Assembly: GCA_964489525.1 (NCBI GenBank)
Contig: CAZAYY010000010.1
Coordinates: 1 to 64,000, forward strand
Length of the DNA: 64,000 bases
Reading direction: 5' to 3'
Source: CAZAYY01 sp964489525
GTDB taxonomy: Bacteria > Chloroflexota > Anaerolineae > Anaerolineales > JABWBV01
A program made the translations under genes and the position numbers. The notes under the pieces were generated by a model. That model did not search any database, was not told the DNA's origin, and worked only from the letters and a program-made list of their open reading frames with translations. Shown here in pieces: positions 36,268-44,764 of the stretch (position 1 is its first letter; each line of letters opens with the position of its first letter).

Positions 36268-37065
36268 TCAGACGCTGCTCTTAATGGTAAATTTGGGCAG
36301 GTGCGGGTTCACCTGGCTCCATTTGGCCAGAAGCTGGCGGTTGTGTTCCAGCGCACCGGGCAGGTTGTAGCTGGCAAAAACCGGCGGCTCAACCCCCAGG
36401 CGCACCAACTGCTGGACGGTTTCGGTCAGCAGGCAGTTCCAAATCAGCGCTCCAATGATGGTGGAAGAGGCGGCTGTGCGCCAGGGCAGGCCATCCACTT
36501 CAACCAGGGCATCCCCCGGCACACCGCCGTTATCCATCACCCAATCTACCACCTCAAACAGTTTTTTTCCGGCTTTGGAAAGCGGGGCCTGGCGGGCATA
36601 GGCCAGGGAACAGACGCCCACCGTGCGCAAACCACGCGCCTTTGCTTCCATGGCCATCTGCACAGGCAGCGCGTTCGAGCCGCTGTCGGCAAACACCAGC
36701 AAAATCTCACCGGGCTGCAGGTCATATTCATCACATAAAACTTCGGCCAGTTCAGGCATGCGTTCGAGGCGGCTGCTCATGCGCGGGCTTTCATGCAGCA
36801 TCAACACCTGTGGGGTAAAAATGGGCACCACAGCCGCCAGGCCGCCCGCGCGAAAGAAGCCTTCTTCGGCCAGTAAATGCGAATGGCCGGTGCCAAACAA
36901 AAAAATGCGCTGCTCGCGGCGAACCACTTCGGCCATCGTCCCGGCAATTTGCAGCAGGGTGGCGCGCTGGCTTTCAATCACCCGCTCCTGGATGGCGCGA
37001 ATGGCGGTAAAGTAGCGTTCTATACCATCAACCTGCGTGGGGGTGTCCATGGCTGGGGCAACCAT
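36268..37065 (-). CDS. SIS-domain protein (COG4821-like)
   Basis: 265 residues. The SIS fold is visible as RIFLFGTGHSHLLAEEGFFRAGGL (split), then LVFADSGSNALPVQMAMEAKARGL with the phosphosugar-binding SGSN. Family members bind phosphosugars and are mostly uncharacterised; MurQ-type etherase hallmarks were not seen. The start (ATG 37065, or 37050) lies inside the end of the LarA-like gene, so translation is coupled. Confidence 0.8.
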   Translation of the reverse strand: MVAPAMDTPTQVDGIERYFTAIRAIQERVIESQRATLLQIAGTMAEVVRREQRIFLFGTGHSHLLAEEGFFRAGGLAAVVPIFTPQVLMLHESPRMSSRLERMPELAEVLCDEYDLQPGEILLVFADSGSNALPVQMAMEAKARGLRTVGVCSLAYARQAPLSKAGKKLFEVVDWVMDNGGVPGDALVEVDGLPWRTAASSTIIGALIWNCLLTETVQQLVRLGVEPPVFASYNLPGALEHNRQLLAKWSQVNPHLPKFTIKSSV

Positions 37066-38515
37066 AAGGGACTTCTGGAATTGGGTCGGATTCCATCATC
37101 AGGTGAACGGCAGCGGTTTTAAAGCAGCGCGGCAAAGCCAAAATTTTCGGGTTGGGTCCGGTGTAGCGTTGGGCATCGGCCAGGGCGCTTTCAAAGGTCG
37201 GGCGGGTTTTCAGGCCCATCGCCCGGGCATAGCCCGGTTCGTATGCGCCAACAATGTAAGTGGCCGCCGTGTGCATTTCGGCGATGTGGCCGCAAGCCAC
37301 CATGGAAAAGGCATGGTACGGGTGGTAGCCGTAGTTAAACCGGTACTTATCAATATACTCCTGGCGGTGGCTGAAATATTCGCCGTACTTTGCCACGTCG
37401 GGCAGGGTGTTGTGGTAATCCTTCTGAAACAATTCGTACAGTTCCCGGTACGATGGAAACTCTTCATCGTGGAAATAGCCGTTGCAAATGGACGCGCATA
37501 TCACCACAAAATTATCGTTCATCACCCGGCGGTGGCGGATGATGTTTGCGCCAATGGCCTGCATAATCAGAATGGGGTTGGTGCCGTGGCCGTTGCCATA
37601 GTGAAAGTTTTGCGGCATGCCAAACATCATCACATCGAATTTTTCTTTGGCCCAGGGCACATACGTGCGCTGGTTGGCAATTTCCCAGGAAAGCGGCTGA
37701 ATTTCTTTGCCATACCCGGAAAACACGGCAATCTGGCGGGCCTGGGTGTCCAAAACAGCATCGCACATGAAGAACTTGCGCCCCATGCATTTCTCCATAT
37801 GTTGGCCAATGGCATCAAACTTACTGCGCATCAGGCTTTTGGGAGACACGGGGGTGAAATCGGGGCGATGCATCACTTCGGGAATGTGGTGCGAGCCGAT
37901 GGATTTCCAGTGGGTAACGCCAGTGGCAACCATTTTGTACCCACCAGAATACCCGCCATATGGGTTGCCCATGACATGGCCTATCATAATTGCCAGGTCC
38001 GACTCAAACACTTCCTTATTCATAATCACGGGGTCGCCCATCTCGTCATAACCCAGGTCCACCAGGTTGTCCCAATCTTCCGAGTCGTGGTTAACGATCT
38101 GGCGCCCCGGCATAAAGGCGTTGTAAACCTCGTCGCCCAGGATGGCCCGGATTTCCGCATCGGTATTTTTGCGGTGAAGCCCGTTGGAGCAGATCAGCCG
38201 GATATCTTTTTTCGCGACGCCAGCCTCCAGGCACGCCTCGATTAAGAGAGGAATGGCCACTTTGCGGTGGGAGGTGGGCTGGTAGCCGCCTTTCACCCGG
38301 TCGGGAAAACTGATGGTCACCTTCGCGCCCGGCCCCACCAGTTGGGCAATCGGCCCCATGCCAATTGGATTCTGGATGGAATGACGGGTTGCCGCAGCCG
38401 GGTCATCCAGGGCAGGCGGGTCTGGAACCGTCTCACCGGGAACAAAAACTTCTGCCGAGTCGGGCAGGCTGGCGCTCATCACGCCTTCGCCGTATTCAAA
38501 TGGTACGGTTTTCAT
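37028..38515 (-). CDS. LarA-like nickel-dependent racemase/epimerase (DUF2088)
   Basis: 495 residues from ATG 38515 with GGAG six bases upstream. LarA-type features: SFPDR followed by SHRKVAIPLLIEACLEAGV, CSNGLHRKN with the cofactor His, IGHVMGNPYGGYSGGYKMVATG with the His and the Lys that anchors the pyridinium dinucleotide nickel cofactor. LarA homologues racemise or epimerise 2-hydroxyacids including lactate. LarB, LarC and LarE, which build the cofactor, are not in the window and would have to be encoded elsewhere. It lies upstream of SIS and downstream of the TIM-like gene. Confidence 0.82.
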   Translation of the reverse strand: MKTVPFEYGEGVMSASLPDSAEVFVPGETVPDPPALDDPAAATRHSIQNPIGMGPIAQLVGPGAKVTISFPDRVKGGYQPTSHRKVAIPLLIEACLEAGVAKKDIRLICSNGLHRKNTDAEIRAILGDEVYNAFMPGRQIVNHDSEDWDNLVDLGYDEMGDPVIMNKEVFESDLAIMIGHVMGNPYGGYSGGYKMVATGVTHWKSIGSHHIPEVMHRPDFTPVSPKSLMRSKFDAIGQHMEKCMGRKFFMCDAVLDTQARQIAVFSGYGKEIQPLSWEIANQRTYVPWAKEKFDVMMFGMPQNFHYGNGHGTNPILIMQAIGANIIRHRRVMNDNFVVICASICNGYFHDEEFPSYRELYELFQKDYHNTLPDVAKYGEYFSHRQEYIDKYRFNYGYHPYHAFSMVACGHIAEMHTAATYIVGAYEPGYARAMGLKTRPTFESALADAQRYTGPNPKILALPRCFKTAAVHLMMESDPIPEVPYGCPSHGHPHAG

Positions 38516-38627
38516 GCTGATCTCCAATCAATATTTTCGTGTCCCTGCTCACCCATCCCCGCTTGGTTAGAGAAGGAAGTTGGGATGAGCCGGGACATGG
38601 ATGCAAACAAACCCCAACAAGGCGGGG

Positions 38628-39560
38628 CTACACCTCAAGGTAGCGTGCCACAATCTGTTTGAGTTCTTCTACATAAAAGCCAATCTCCCCGCTAAAGCGG
38701 GTCAGGGCCACGAGGCCGCCATCAATACTGGGGATGGCCGCGATCATGGCGGCGTTGGCTTCTTTGAGGCCGCCGCCATACACCACGGCACACTCGGCGT
38801 TAAATTGGGAGCGAACCACTTGCTTGATGGTGTTGGAAACAAACTGGATGTATGGACCGTCAGGGGGAATCTTGCCCGGGCCAATTGCCCAGATGGGTTC
38901 GTAGCCAATCACCAACTGCCCGGCCTGAAGTGCATCCTGGGCCGTTTTCAGGTTAACCAGCAGTTGGGACTGCAAAACAGCCTCAATGCGCGGCTGCTGT
39001 TCGCTGAACTCACCTTCGCCGCGTTCGGCAGCGGTTTCGCCCACGCACAGCAAAACGTTTAACCCTGAGTCGAGCGCACAGCGTACTTCTGCCTGGATGA
39101 GCTGGTTTACAGCCTGGCTGGCCTGTGCAGCAGCCGCCGGATCAGTGTCCACCTGGAGGTCATAGGCCGCAATCACCTGCAGCCTGGCGCGGCGCTCTTC
39201 GGAATGACCGATAATGGCCCACTGCGCACCCAGGGCAGCCGCAGCAGCAGCGGGCAGGCTGGTTGTGAACGCGCCAAAATTGCCGCCGGGTTGGATGTTC
39301 TGCCAATGGACTCCCTGGCAGCCGATGTCCAGCTGGCGGGTTAACGCCGAGGGGTACATTTGCAAATGGTGCCTGGCCGCAGCCACCAGGCCTTCAGGCA
39401 GCAAGTAGACCAGGCGTACACCCGGGTTGGCCCCTAATCCCAATTCTACACTGGCGGAAATGACCTTCTCAATCCATTGGATTGGGTTAGGCTCCGGGCA
39501 CAAGCCGCCCGCCGACCGGGGAACCTCGAAACGCTTGAGATTAACAAATATTTGACGCAT
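38628..39560 (-). CDS. Triosephosphate-isomerase-like enzyme
   Basis: 310 residues from ATG 39560 (GGAAGG upstream), about 60 longer than ordinary TIM. Catalytic residues are present: the Lys in NLKRFE, His in IIGHSEERR and Glu in GYEPIWAIGPG; the phosphate loop YGGGLKEAN is there. In this island with an aldolase it may isomerise a triose-, tetrose- or sugar-phosphate product. A second TIM for a side pathway is more likely than the housekeeping gene, judged from context. Confidence 0.82.
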   Translation of the reverse strand: MRQIFVNLKRFEVPRSAGGLCPEPNPIQWIEKVISASVELGLGANPGVRLVYLLPEGLVAAARHHLQMYPSALTRQLDIGCQGVHWQNIQPGGNFGAFTTSLPAAAAAALGAQWAIIGHSEERRARLQVIAAYDLQVDTDPAAAAQASQAVNQLIQAEVRCALDSGLNVLLCVGETAAERGEGEFSEQQPRIEAVLQSQLLVNLKTAQDALQAGQLVIGYEPIWAIGPGKIPPDGPYIQFVSNTIKQVVRSQFNAECAVVYGGGLKEANAAMIAAIPSIDGGLVALTRFSGEIGFYVEELKQIVARYLEV

Positions 39561-39622
39561 CTTTGCCTTCCTTTGCAGCGAACCACAACCCGCCGCTGCC
39601 CGCCAAAAAACTGCCGCGGGGA

Positions 39623-40285
39623 CTATTCGTACTGTGATTGATCCCAAAAATTGGTGAAGCGTCGAATGCCATCCTGGGTGTAGGGGTGTTCAAAGGCTTC
39701 CTGGAACACAGCCAGGCCAGCGGTAACAATGTCGGCGCTCGCCACCGCCGAATCAATAATCTGGCGGCCGTTGCGCACAGCCGCAACGATGATTTGGGTG
39801 TTGAAGTCATAATTATCCCGAATCGCCACAATGTCCTCAATGAAACTGAGGGTTTCTTCGCCGTTGGTTTCCTTCCAGCCAATGAATGGGGAAACAAAAT
39901 AAGCACCCGATTTCATGGCCATCAAAGCCTGGGCCGCATTAAACACCAGGGTGATGTTCGAGCGGATGTTCTTTTTCACCAGGGTGCGGGCAACCTTAAA
40001 AGCCGGCTCGATGCACTGCAGTTTGATGACAAAATTGGGTGAAATCCCGGCCAGTTTTTCGGCCTCGGCCAGCATATCGGCGTAGGTGACAAAGTGGGGG
40101 TTAACCTCCACACTGACAGTTTTTTCCGTGCCTTCCACCAACCGGGCAATTTCGCGAATGGTGGTCATAAAGGGTTTACCCGCAGCCTGAACATGGCGGG
40201 GGTTGGTGGTGATGCCATCAATGTCGAAAGCATCCAGGGCGTATTCAATTTCGTCAATTTTTGCGCTGTCCAGAAAGAATTGCAT
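39623..40285 (-). CDS. Transaldolase/fructose-6-phosphate-aldolase-like protein
   Basis: 220 residues of the short FSA/TalC class. It starts MQFFLDSAKIDEIEYAL, then GITTNPRHV; the Schiff-base Lys is in NFVIKLQC (near residue 88), and SPFIGWKE and IIVAAVRNGRQI follow. FSA-type enzymes cleave or form C-C bonds of ketose phosphates, giving dihydroxyacetone or a related donor and an aldehyde. A wild-type FSA usually has TNPSL where this reads TNPRH, so the substrate may differ. Confidence 0.85.
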   Translation of the reverse strand: MQFFLDSAKIDEIEYALDAFDIDGITTNPRHVQAAGKPFMTTIREIARLVEGTEKTVSVEVNPHFVTYADMLAEAEKLAGISPNFVIKLQCIEPAFKVARTLVKKNIRSNITLVFNAAQALMAMKSGAYFVSPFIGWKETNGEETLSFIEDIVAIRDNYDFNTQIIVAAVRNGRQIIDSAVASADIVTAGLAVFQEAFEHPYTQDGIRRFTNFWDQSQYE

Positions 40286-40342
40286 TTGATTTCTCCTTGA
40301 AAAAAATGGTTTTGATTCGTTAAAGCGGTTTTCCGGCAGCCT

Positions 40343-41605
40343 TTATATTTGCTCCGGATTCAGATAAAACTGGCTGGTCAACACCAGGGCAGCCGCTCCG
40401 GCCAGGCCAGCCTGCCAACCAAAACTACTGGTGTGTAAATCTACTTTTTCGCCCAAATCTGCAAATGCATAATGCCCCAGGGCGGTACGGGTGGGCTCGA
40501 GCAGTAAATCGGCCCCATTGACCAGAAGCCCCCCGAGCACGATCATTTGTGGGTTCAGCAGGTTAACCAGGTTGGCCAGGGCAACACCCAGAAACCTGGC
40601 GGCCTGTTCTAAAATTTGGACTGCCTGAGGGTCGCCCTGGCGGGCGGCATCGAACAGGCGGTTGATGGGGGGGGTGTTTTGCGAACTGCTGGGGGTTTGC
40701 AAGGCGGCCGCCAGCAGCCCGGATGGGTGCTGCTGGGCTGCTGCAGCGGCTTGCTCCATCAGTGCGGGTTCGGATACCAGGGTTTCCAGGCAGCCTGTTT
40801 GGCCGCAAAAGCATTGCTTGCCATGTTCGCTGAGCAAAATCATGTGGCCAATCTCACCGGCACCCATATCCACCCCGTGCAGCAGGCGTTTATTAATCAC
40901 AATGCCAGAGCCAACCCCCGCCCGGGCATAGACAAACACCAACGAACTGGCCTGCCGGCCGCTGCCAAAAAAAGCCTCGCCAAGCGCCATAGCCTTAACA
41001 TTGTTTTCAACCAGAACGGGCAGGTCCAGGCCCTGGCTGAGCCAATCGCGAATGGGGGCATTCTCCCAACGGAGCTGGTGGGCGCGGATATTGGCGCCGC
41101 TCTGGTAGCTAACCAGCCCGGGCATGCCCACACCCACCCCCAGGATGCGCTGGGTTTCGAGCCCTCGCCTGGCAATCAGTTCTTTGACGTTAAGAATAAT
41201 CTCCTGGATCACCGCTTCAGGCGCGGCGCCTGGGGAAAAGGGGAAAGTCTGGTATTGCAGAATCTCTGCTTTCAAATTCACCAGGCCAATGCGGAAAAAA
41301 CCCACCCCAATTTGTACGCCAATGGCAAAACGGGCGTTTTTAACCAGGTATAGTGCTGAACGAGGGCGCCCAATTTTGCGGGGGGCGTTGGTCTCTTCAA
41401 CACCTTGTTCAACCACCAGGCCGAGAGATATCAGTTCGTCAATTAAATTAGTAATTGTGGTTGTCGAAAGGGCTGCTTCGGCAGCAATGTCCACCCGGTA
41501 GGCAGGCTCATTGTTTAATAAATGAAACAAAACTGTCCGCAAGTTATGCAACTTGACCAGATTTGAATTGCTTCCCAGGGGTGGTTGGTGGGTTCTCGTC
41601 ATCAT
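40343..41605 (-). CDS. ROK-family transcriptional repressor
   Basis: 420 residues. The N-terminus is a winged helix (about 20-85: FHLLNNEPAYRVDIAAEAALSTTTITNLIDELI, read in parts), followed by the ROK sugar-kinase fold with a zinc site CFCGQTGCLE. GIVINKRLLHGVDMGAGEIGHM holds the sugar-binding Glu-Gly-His. NagC/XylR-type ROK proteins bind an inducer sugar phosphate and release DNA. It sits behind a promoter overlapping a strong palindrome, so it is probably self-repressed. Confidence 0.92.
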   Translation of the reverse strand: MMTRTHQPPLGSNSNLVKLHNLRTVLFHLLNNEPAYRVDIAAEAALSTTTITNLIDELISLGLVVEQGVEETNAPRKIGRPRSALYLVKNARFAIGVQIGVGFFRIGLVNLKAEILQYQTFPFSPGAAPEAVIQEIILNVKELIARRGLETQRILGVGVGMPGLVSYQSGANIRAHQLRWENAPIRDWLSQGLDLPVLVENNVKAMALGEAFFGSGRQASSLVFVYARAGVGSGIVINKRLLHGVDMGAGEIGHMILLSEHGKQCFCGQTGCLETLVSEPALMEQAAAAAQQHPSGLLAAALQTPSSSQNTPPINRLFDAARQGDPQAVQILEQAARFLGVALANLVNLLNPQMIVLGGLLVNGADLLLEPTRTALGHYAFADLGEKVDLHTSSFGWQAGLAGAAALVLTSQFYLNPEQI

Positions 41606-41619
41606 GCCGCCTCGAACAA

Positions 41620-41640
41620 TTAATTAATCAAATTAATTAA
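41620..41640. promoter_or_regulatory. Operator palindrome at the ROK gene
   Basis: A perfect inverted repeat: TTAATTAAT-caa-ATTAATTAA. It lies just downstream of the ROK promoter -10 box, over the expected transcription start. The 21-bp site at 43045-43065 differs at only two positions. Confidence 0.8.
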
Positions 41641-41645
41641 TAAAA

Positions 41646-41674
41646 ATTGTAAACACAAACCCCACCCTCGTCAA
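41646..41674 (-). promoter_or_regulatory. Promoter of the ROK operon
   Basis: On the minus strand TTGACG and TACAAT are 17 bp apart. Transcription would start inside the palindrome at 41620-41640. Confidence 0.82.
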
Positions 41675-41713
41675 GAGGGAACTCGACGCAGCCAGGTGGG
41701 CGGACTGCCATAC

Positions 41714-42874
41714 TCATCCGCTGTAAACCCGCTCACCATCCACAAACGTATGAACCACTTGCAGGTCCGGGGTCACCAGCACCAGGTCGGCTCGAAAGCC
41801 AGGGGCAACCCGGCCAATCTCTGCGCCTAAGCCCAACACCGCTGCAGGGGTGGTGGTCAGGCAGGTGAGCGCTTCAGGCAAGGAGCAGCCAGTAAAGGCC
41901 ATCAAGTTTTTGATGGCAGCAGGGTGGTCGAGGATGCTTCCCGCCAGAATGCCGGAATCCAGGCGGGCACGGGTGGCATCCACCTGGACAGTTTGTGCGC
42001 CAAGTTTGTAGCGGCCAGGGGGCATACCCAGCGCCGCCATCGCATCACTCACCAGGGTGAGTCTGCCTGGGCCGCTCAACTGCCAGACCAGGTTAACCAG
42101 GGTGGAATGGACGTGCACCCCATCCACAATCAGGCCAAAAGGCCAACCCGGTTGGGCCAACACTGCCCCGGGCAGGCCGGGGTCAAACTGGTTCAAGGGA
42201 GACATGGCGTTGAAAAGATGGGTGGCGTAGCGGAGGCCTGCTTGAAAGCCCTGGTTTGCCTGGTCTACGGTAGCCATGGAGTGCCCGGCACTGACTACCA
42301 CCCCGCGCTCGGCCAGGGTGCGAATGAGCGGTTCCGCTCCTTCCAGTTCTGGGGCCAGCGTCACAAGGCGCACGCCTTGCTCTCGTGACCATGTGGCAAT
42401 TTCTGCCAGGTTGGGGCTGCGCAGGTATTCCGCGCTGTGGGCACCTTTGCGCTCCGGGTTGAGGTAAGGACCTTCCACATGCCAGCCCAGGGGAACTGCG
42501 CCTTTAAACCCCGGGGGCGGCCCGGCCTGGAACACCGCCTGGGCCTGGGCCACCCGGTCCAGTGGGGCGGTAATGATGGTGGGCAAGAAGCGGGTTACGC
42601 CCCAACGCGGCAGCCCGGAGGCCACCGGATAAAGCGCTGCTGGGTCGGCTGTGAAATCCAACCCGAAAGCGCCATTAATTTGCAGCTCGATCAAACCGGG
42701 AATCAGCCACAACCCGGACGCATCCAGTTCCGCATCTGCAGACCAGCCCACCGCTTCTGCCTGGGTGCCAATCCGGGCAATTTTGCCGCCCTCCACCAAC
42801 ACCGCGGCAGGGGCGGGCCATTTCTCTGGGCCAAACAGATCCATTCCCTTGATCAAAATTCGCTGAGATGTCAT
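41714..42874 (-). CDS. nagA: N-acetylglucosamine-6-phosphate deacetylase
   Basis: 386 residues from ATG 42874 (GGA six bases upstream). An amidohydrolase: the N-terminal loop reads LIPGLIELQINGAFG, the E. coli-type NagA variant of PGFIDVQxNG; HVEGPYLNPERKGAH supplies the metal Glu; GHSMA and ATHLFNAM supply the two His; and LVSDAMAALGMPPG contains the catalytic Asp. The reaction yields GlcN-6-P plus acetate. It is divergent from the ABC permease gene and shares its control region. Confidence 0.92.
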   Translation of the reverse strand: MTSQRILIKGMDLFGPEKWPAPAAVLVEGGKIARIGTQAEAVGWSADAELDASGLWLIPGLIELQINGAFGLDFTADPAALYPVASGLPRWGVTRFLPTIITAPLDRVAQAQAVFQAGPPPGFKGAVPLGWHVEGPYLNPERKGAHSAEYLRSPNLAEIATWSREQGVRLVTLAPELEGAEPLIRTLAERGVVVSAGHSMATVDQANQGFQAGLRYATHLFNAMSPLNQFDPGLPGAVLAQPGWPFGLIVDGVHVHSTLVNLVWQLSGPGRLTLVSDAMAALGMPPGRYKLGAQTVQVDATRARLDSGILAGSILDHPAAIKNLMAFTGCSLPEALTCLTTTPAAVLGLGAEIGRVAPGFRADLVLVTPDLQVVHTFVDGERVYSG

Positions 42875-42963
42875 ATCCAATCCTTCAACGGAGCACAGCG
42901 GCTGGCTAACCTTGCCCACATGGACAGGGCTTCTGCCCAACTTCGCCGTCGGTAATGTCCTTG

Positions 42964-42982
42964 TCCAGGCGTTTCGCCTGGA
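42964..42982 (-). promoter_or_regulatory. Perfect hairpin in the nagA leader
   Basis: TCCAGGCG and CGCCTGGA, three bases apart, lie about 90 bp before the nagA start and downstream of a TATACT -10-like box (43021-43016 on the minus strand). No T-run follows. It may stabilise the transcript. Confidence 0.45.
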
Positions 42983-43044
42983 TACACATACCCACAAACC
43001 ATATCAAGCATTTTTAGTATACCTGATATTGCTTGTCTTTACCA

Positions 43045-43065
43045 TTAATTTATCAAATTGATTAA
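43045..43065. promoter_or_regulatory. Operator palindrome between nagA and the ABC transporter
   Basis: TTAATTTATCAAATTGATTAA, written as 21 bases at this site in the sequence, matches the ROK operator at 41620-41640 except at two positions. It lies 9 bp before the TTGACA of the permease promoter and 24 bp from the nagA -10 box, so one bound repressor could control both directions. Confidence 0.78.
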
Positions 43066-43073
43066 TAAATATC

Positions 43074-43102
43074 TTGACAAATACGGATCTATTCCATTAT
43101 CA
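43074..43102 (+). promoter_or_regulatory. Promoter of the ABC-transporter operon
   Basis: A perfect TTGACA at 43074-43079. The -10 is less clear: CATTAT at 43095-43100 (15-bp spacer) or TTATCA at 43097-43102 (17-bp spacer). Confidence 0.6.
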
Positions 43103-43172
43103 TTAACATGTTATTATTGAAGCTCCATTCATGCTTTTTTTACTCGGCACACTTACTAATAAGGGAGGGCCT

Positions 43173-43973
43173 GTGGCAACACCCTTCAGGGAACAAAAAC
43201 CAAGAAAATTAAAAGATTTCGGTGAGGGCTCGCCAAAAATTCGGACCATCACCATGATTGCCTCTTTATGTGTAGGCATCCTGTTCTGGTATTTGTTATC
43301 CAAAGCCCGGATCATCGGCATCATCCTGGCTGGCCCTGATGATGTGATTGGTGCGTTTGGAGAAGAGTGGTCTGTAGGCCGGCTGCAAAACAATATTTTC
43401 TATTCACTCTGGCGCGTTTTGGGCGGTTTTGGCCTGGCTTTCATGGCAGCCATTCCGGTTGCCTTCCTCAGCGGGTGGTATACCACCTTTAAGAACATTG
43501 TGGACCCCTGGCTGCAGTTCTTTCGCACCATCCCCCCCATCGCCTTGATTCCCCTGGTCATTTTATTCATGGGGATTGGGGAGGAAGCCAAACTGACGGT
43601 CATTTTTATTTCCGCTTTTTTAGTGATGGTGGTAACAGTGTACCAGGGCATCCGCAATATTGATTTAACCCTGGTGAAAGCGGCCTACACCTTTGGCGCT
43701 TCTGATTTCGATATTTTCTACCGGGTGATTGTGCCTGCATCCTTCCCCTTTATTCTGGTTGCCGCCCGGTTGGGGATTTCCACATCGCTGACAACCCTGA
43801 TTGCAGCCGAATTAACCGGAACCATCTTTGGGTTAGGCAACATGATTCAAGAAGCCCAACTCTATTTCCGGATGGACAAGGTCATGCTCGGCATTATCTT
43901 TATCGGCATCATCGGATTTCTGCTCGACCGGACCATTCTGTTGATGGAAAAGCGACTGACCCGCTGGAAATAA
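43173..43973 (+). CDS. ABC transporter permease, NitT/TauT (SsuC/TauC) class
   Basis: 266 residues from GTG 43173, chosen because AGGGAGG lies four bases upstream; the in-frame ATG 43131 has no ribosome site. About six membrane helices. The EAA-type loop is AYTFGASDFDIFYRVIVPASFPFI, and SLTTLIAAELTGTIFGLGNMI is typical of SsuC/TauC permeases. The complex imports a small ligand using ATP. Members usually carry nitrate, sulfonates, taurine or pyrimidine/thiamine precursors; here the setting is sugar catabolism. Confidence 0.88.
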   Translation: MATPFREQKPRKLKDFGEGSPKIRTITMIASLCVGILFWYLLSKARIIGIILAGPDDVIGAFGEEWSVGRLQNNIFYSLWRVLGGFGLAFMAAIPVAFLSGWYTTFKNIVDPWLQFFRTIPPIALIPLVILFMGIGEEAKLTVIFISAFLVMVVTVYQGIRNIDLTLVKAAYTFGASDFDIFYRVIVPASFPFILVAARLGISTSLTTLIAAELTGTIFGLGNMIQEAQLYFRMDKVMLGIIFIGIIGFLLDRTILLMEKRLTRWK

Positions 43974-43984
43974 GGATAACCCCA

Positions 43985-44764
43985 ATGACTGAACCCCTGA
44001 TTCGAATTGACAATGTGAATAAAACCTACCAAAGTGGCATTGGCGATGTCGTCGCGCTGCAAAATGTCACTTTGAACATTGCGGAAAACGAGTTTGTTGC
44101 CATTGTGGGGCCATCGGGCTGTGGCAAAACCACCCTGCTCAACATCCTGGCCGGGCTGGAGACTTTTGATTCGGGCATCGTTTCCTTCAATGGAGAGCCC
44201 ATTGTGGGGCCGGGGATTGACCGTGGGGTCATCTTCCAGCAATATGCCCTTTTCCCCTGGCTGACCGTTCGCAAAAACATGGAGTTCGGCCTGAAATACC
44301 GGGGCTATTCGAAACAAAAACAAAAAGAAATCACCGATCACTATATGGAAATCGTCGGGCTGACGGAGTTTGCCAACGCTTACCCCAAAGAGCTTTCGGG
44401 CGGGATGAAGCAGCGCGTGGCCATTGCCAGAGGCTATGCCACTTCACCCAAAGTGCTGCTGATGGACGAACCTTTTGGGGCGCTGGACGCTCAGACTCGC
44501 GCCCAGCTTCAGGAAGATTTGCTGCGCACCTGGGAAGCAGAGGCCAAAACCATCTTTTTTATCACCCACGACGTTGAAGAAGCCGTGCTGCTCTCACAAA
44601 AAGTGGTGATCATGAGCGCCCGGCCAGGGCGGGTGAAAGAAATCGTCCCGGTGGACCTGCCCTATCCCCGCAACCAGGAAACCAAAATGCTGCCCCGCTT
44701 TAATGAAATTAAAAACGCAATTTGGGCGAATGTTTATCAAGAGTACCTGTCCATCAAACGATGA
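43985..44764 (+). CDS. ABC transporter ATP-binding protein, NitT/TauT class
   Basis: 259 residues. Walker A GPSGCGKTT, Q-loop QQYALFPW, signature LSGGMKQR, Walker B VLLMDEPFGALD and H-loop ITHDVEEA are all intact. The conserved PFGALDAQTR end and RPGR after it are typical of SsuB/TauB. The start is 9 bases after the permease stop; the stop overlaps the next start. Confidence 0.93.
   Translation: MTEPLIRIDNVNKTYQSGIGDVVALQNVTLNIAENEFVAIVGPSGCGKTTLLNILAGLETFDSGIVSFNGEPIVGPGIDRGVIFQQYALFPWLTVRKNMEFGLKYRGYSKQKQKEITDHYMEIVGLTEFANAYPKELSGGMKQRVAIARGYATSPKVLLMDEPFGALDAQTRAQLQEDLLRTWEAEAKTIFFITHDVEEAVLLSQKVVIMSARPGRVKEIVPVDLPYPRNQETKMLPRFNEIKNAIWANVYQEYLSIKR

Noticed and set aside
37037..38245. Long plus frame of 402 codons opposite the LarA-like gene
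   Set aside because: His/Asn/Gly-rich low-complexity translation and no ribosome site; the minus frame has LarA-type motifs.
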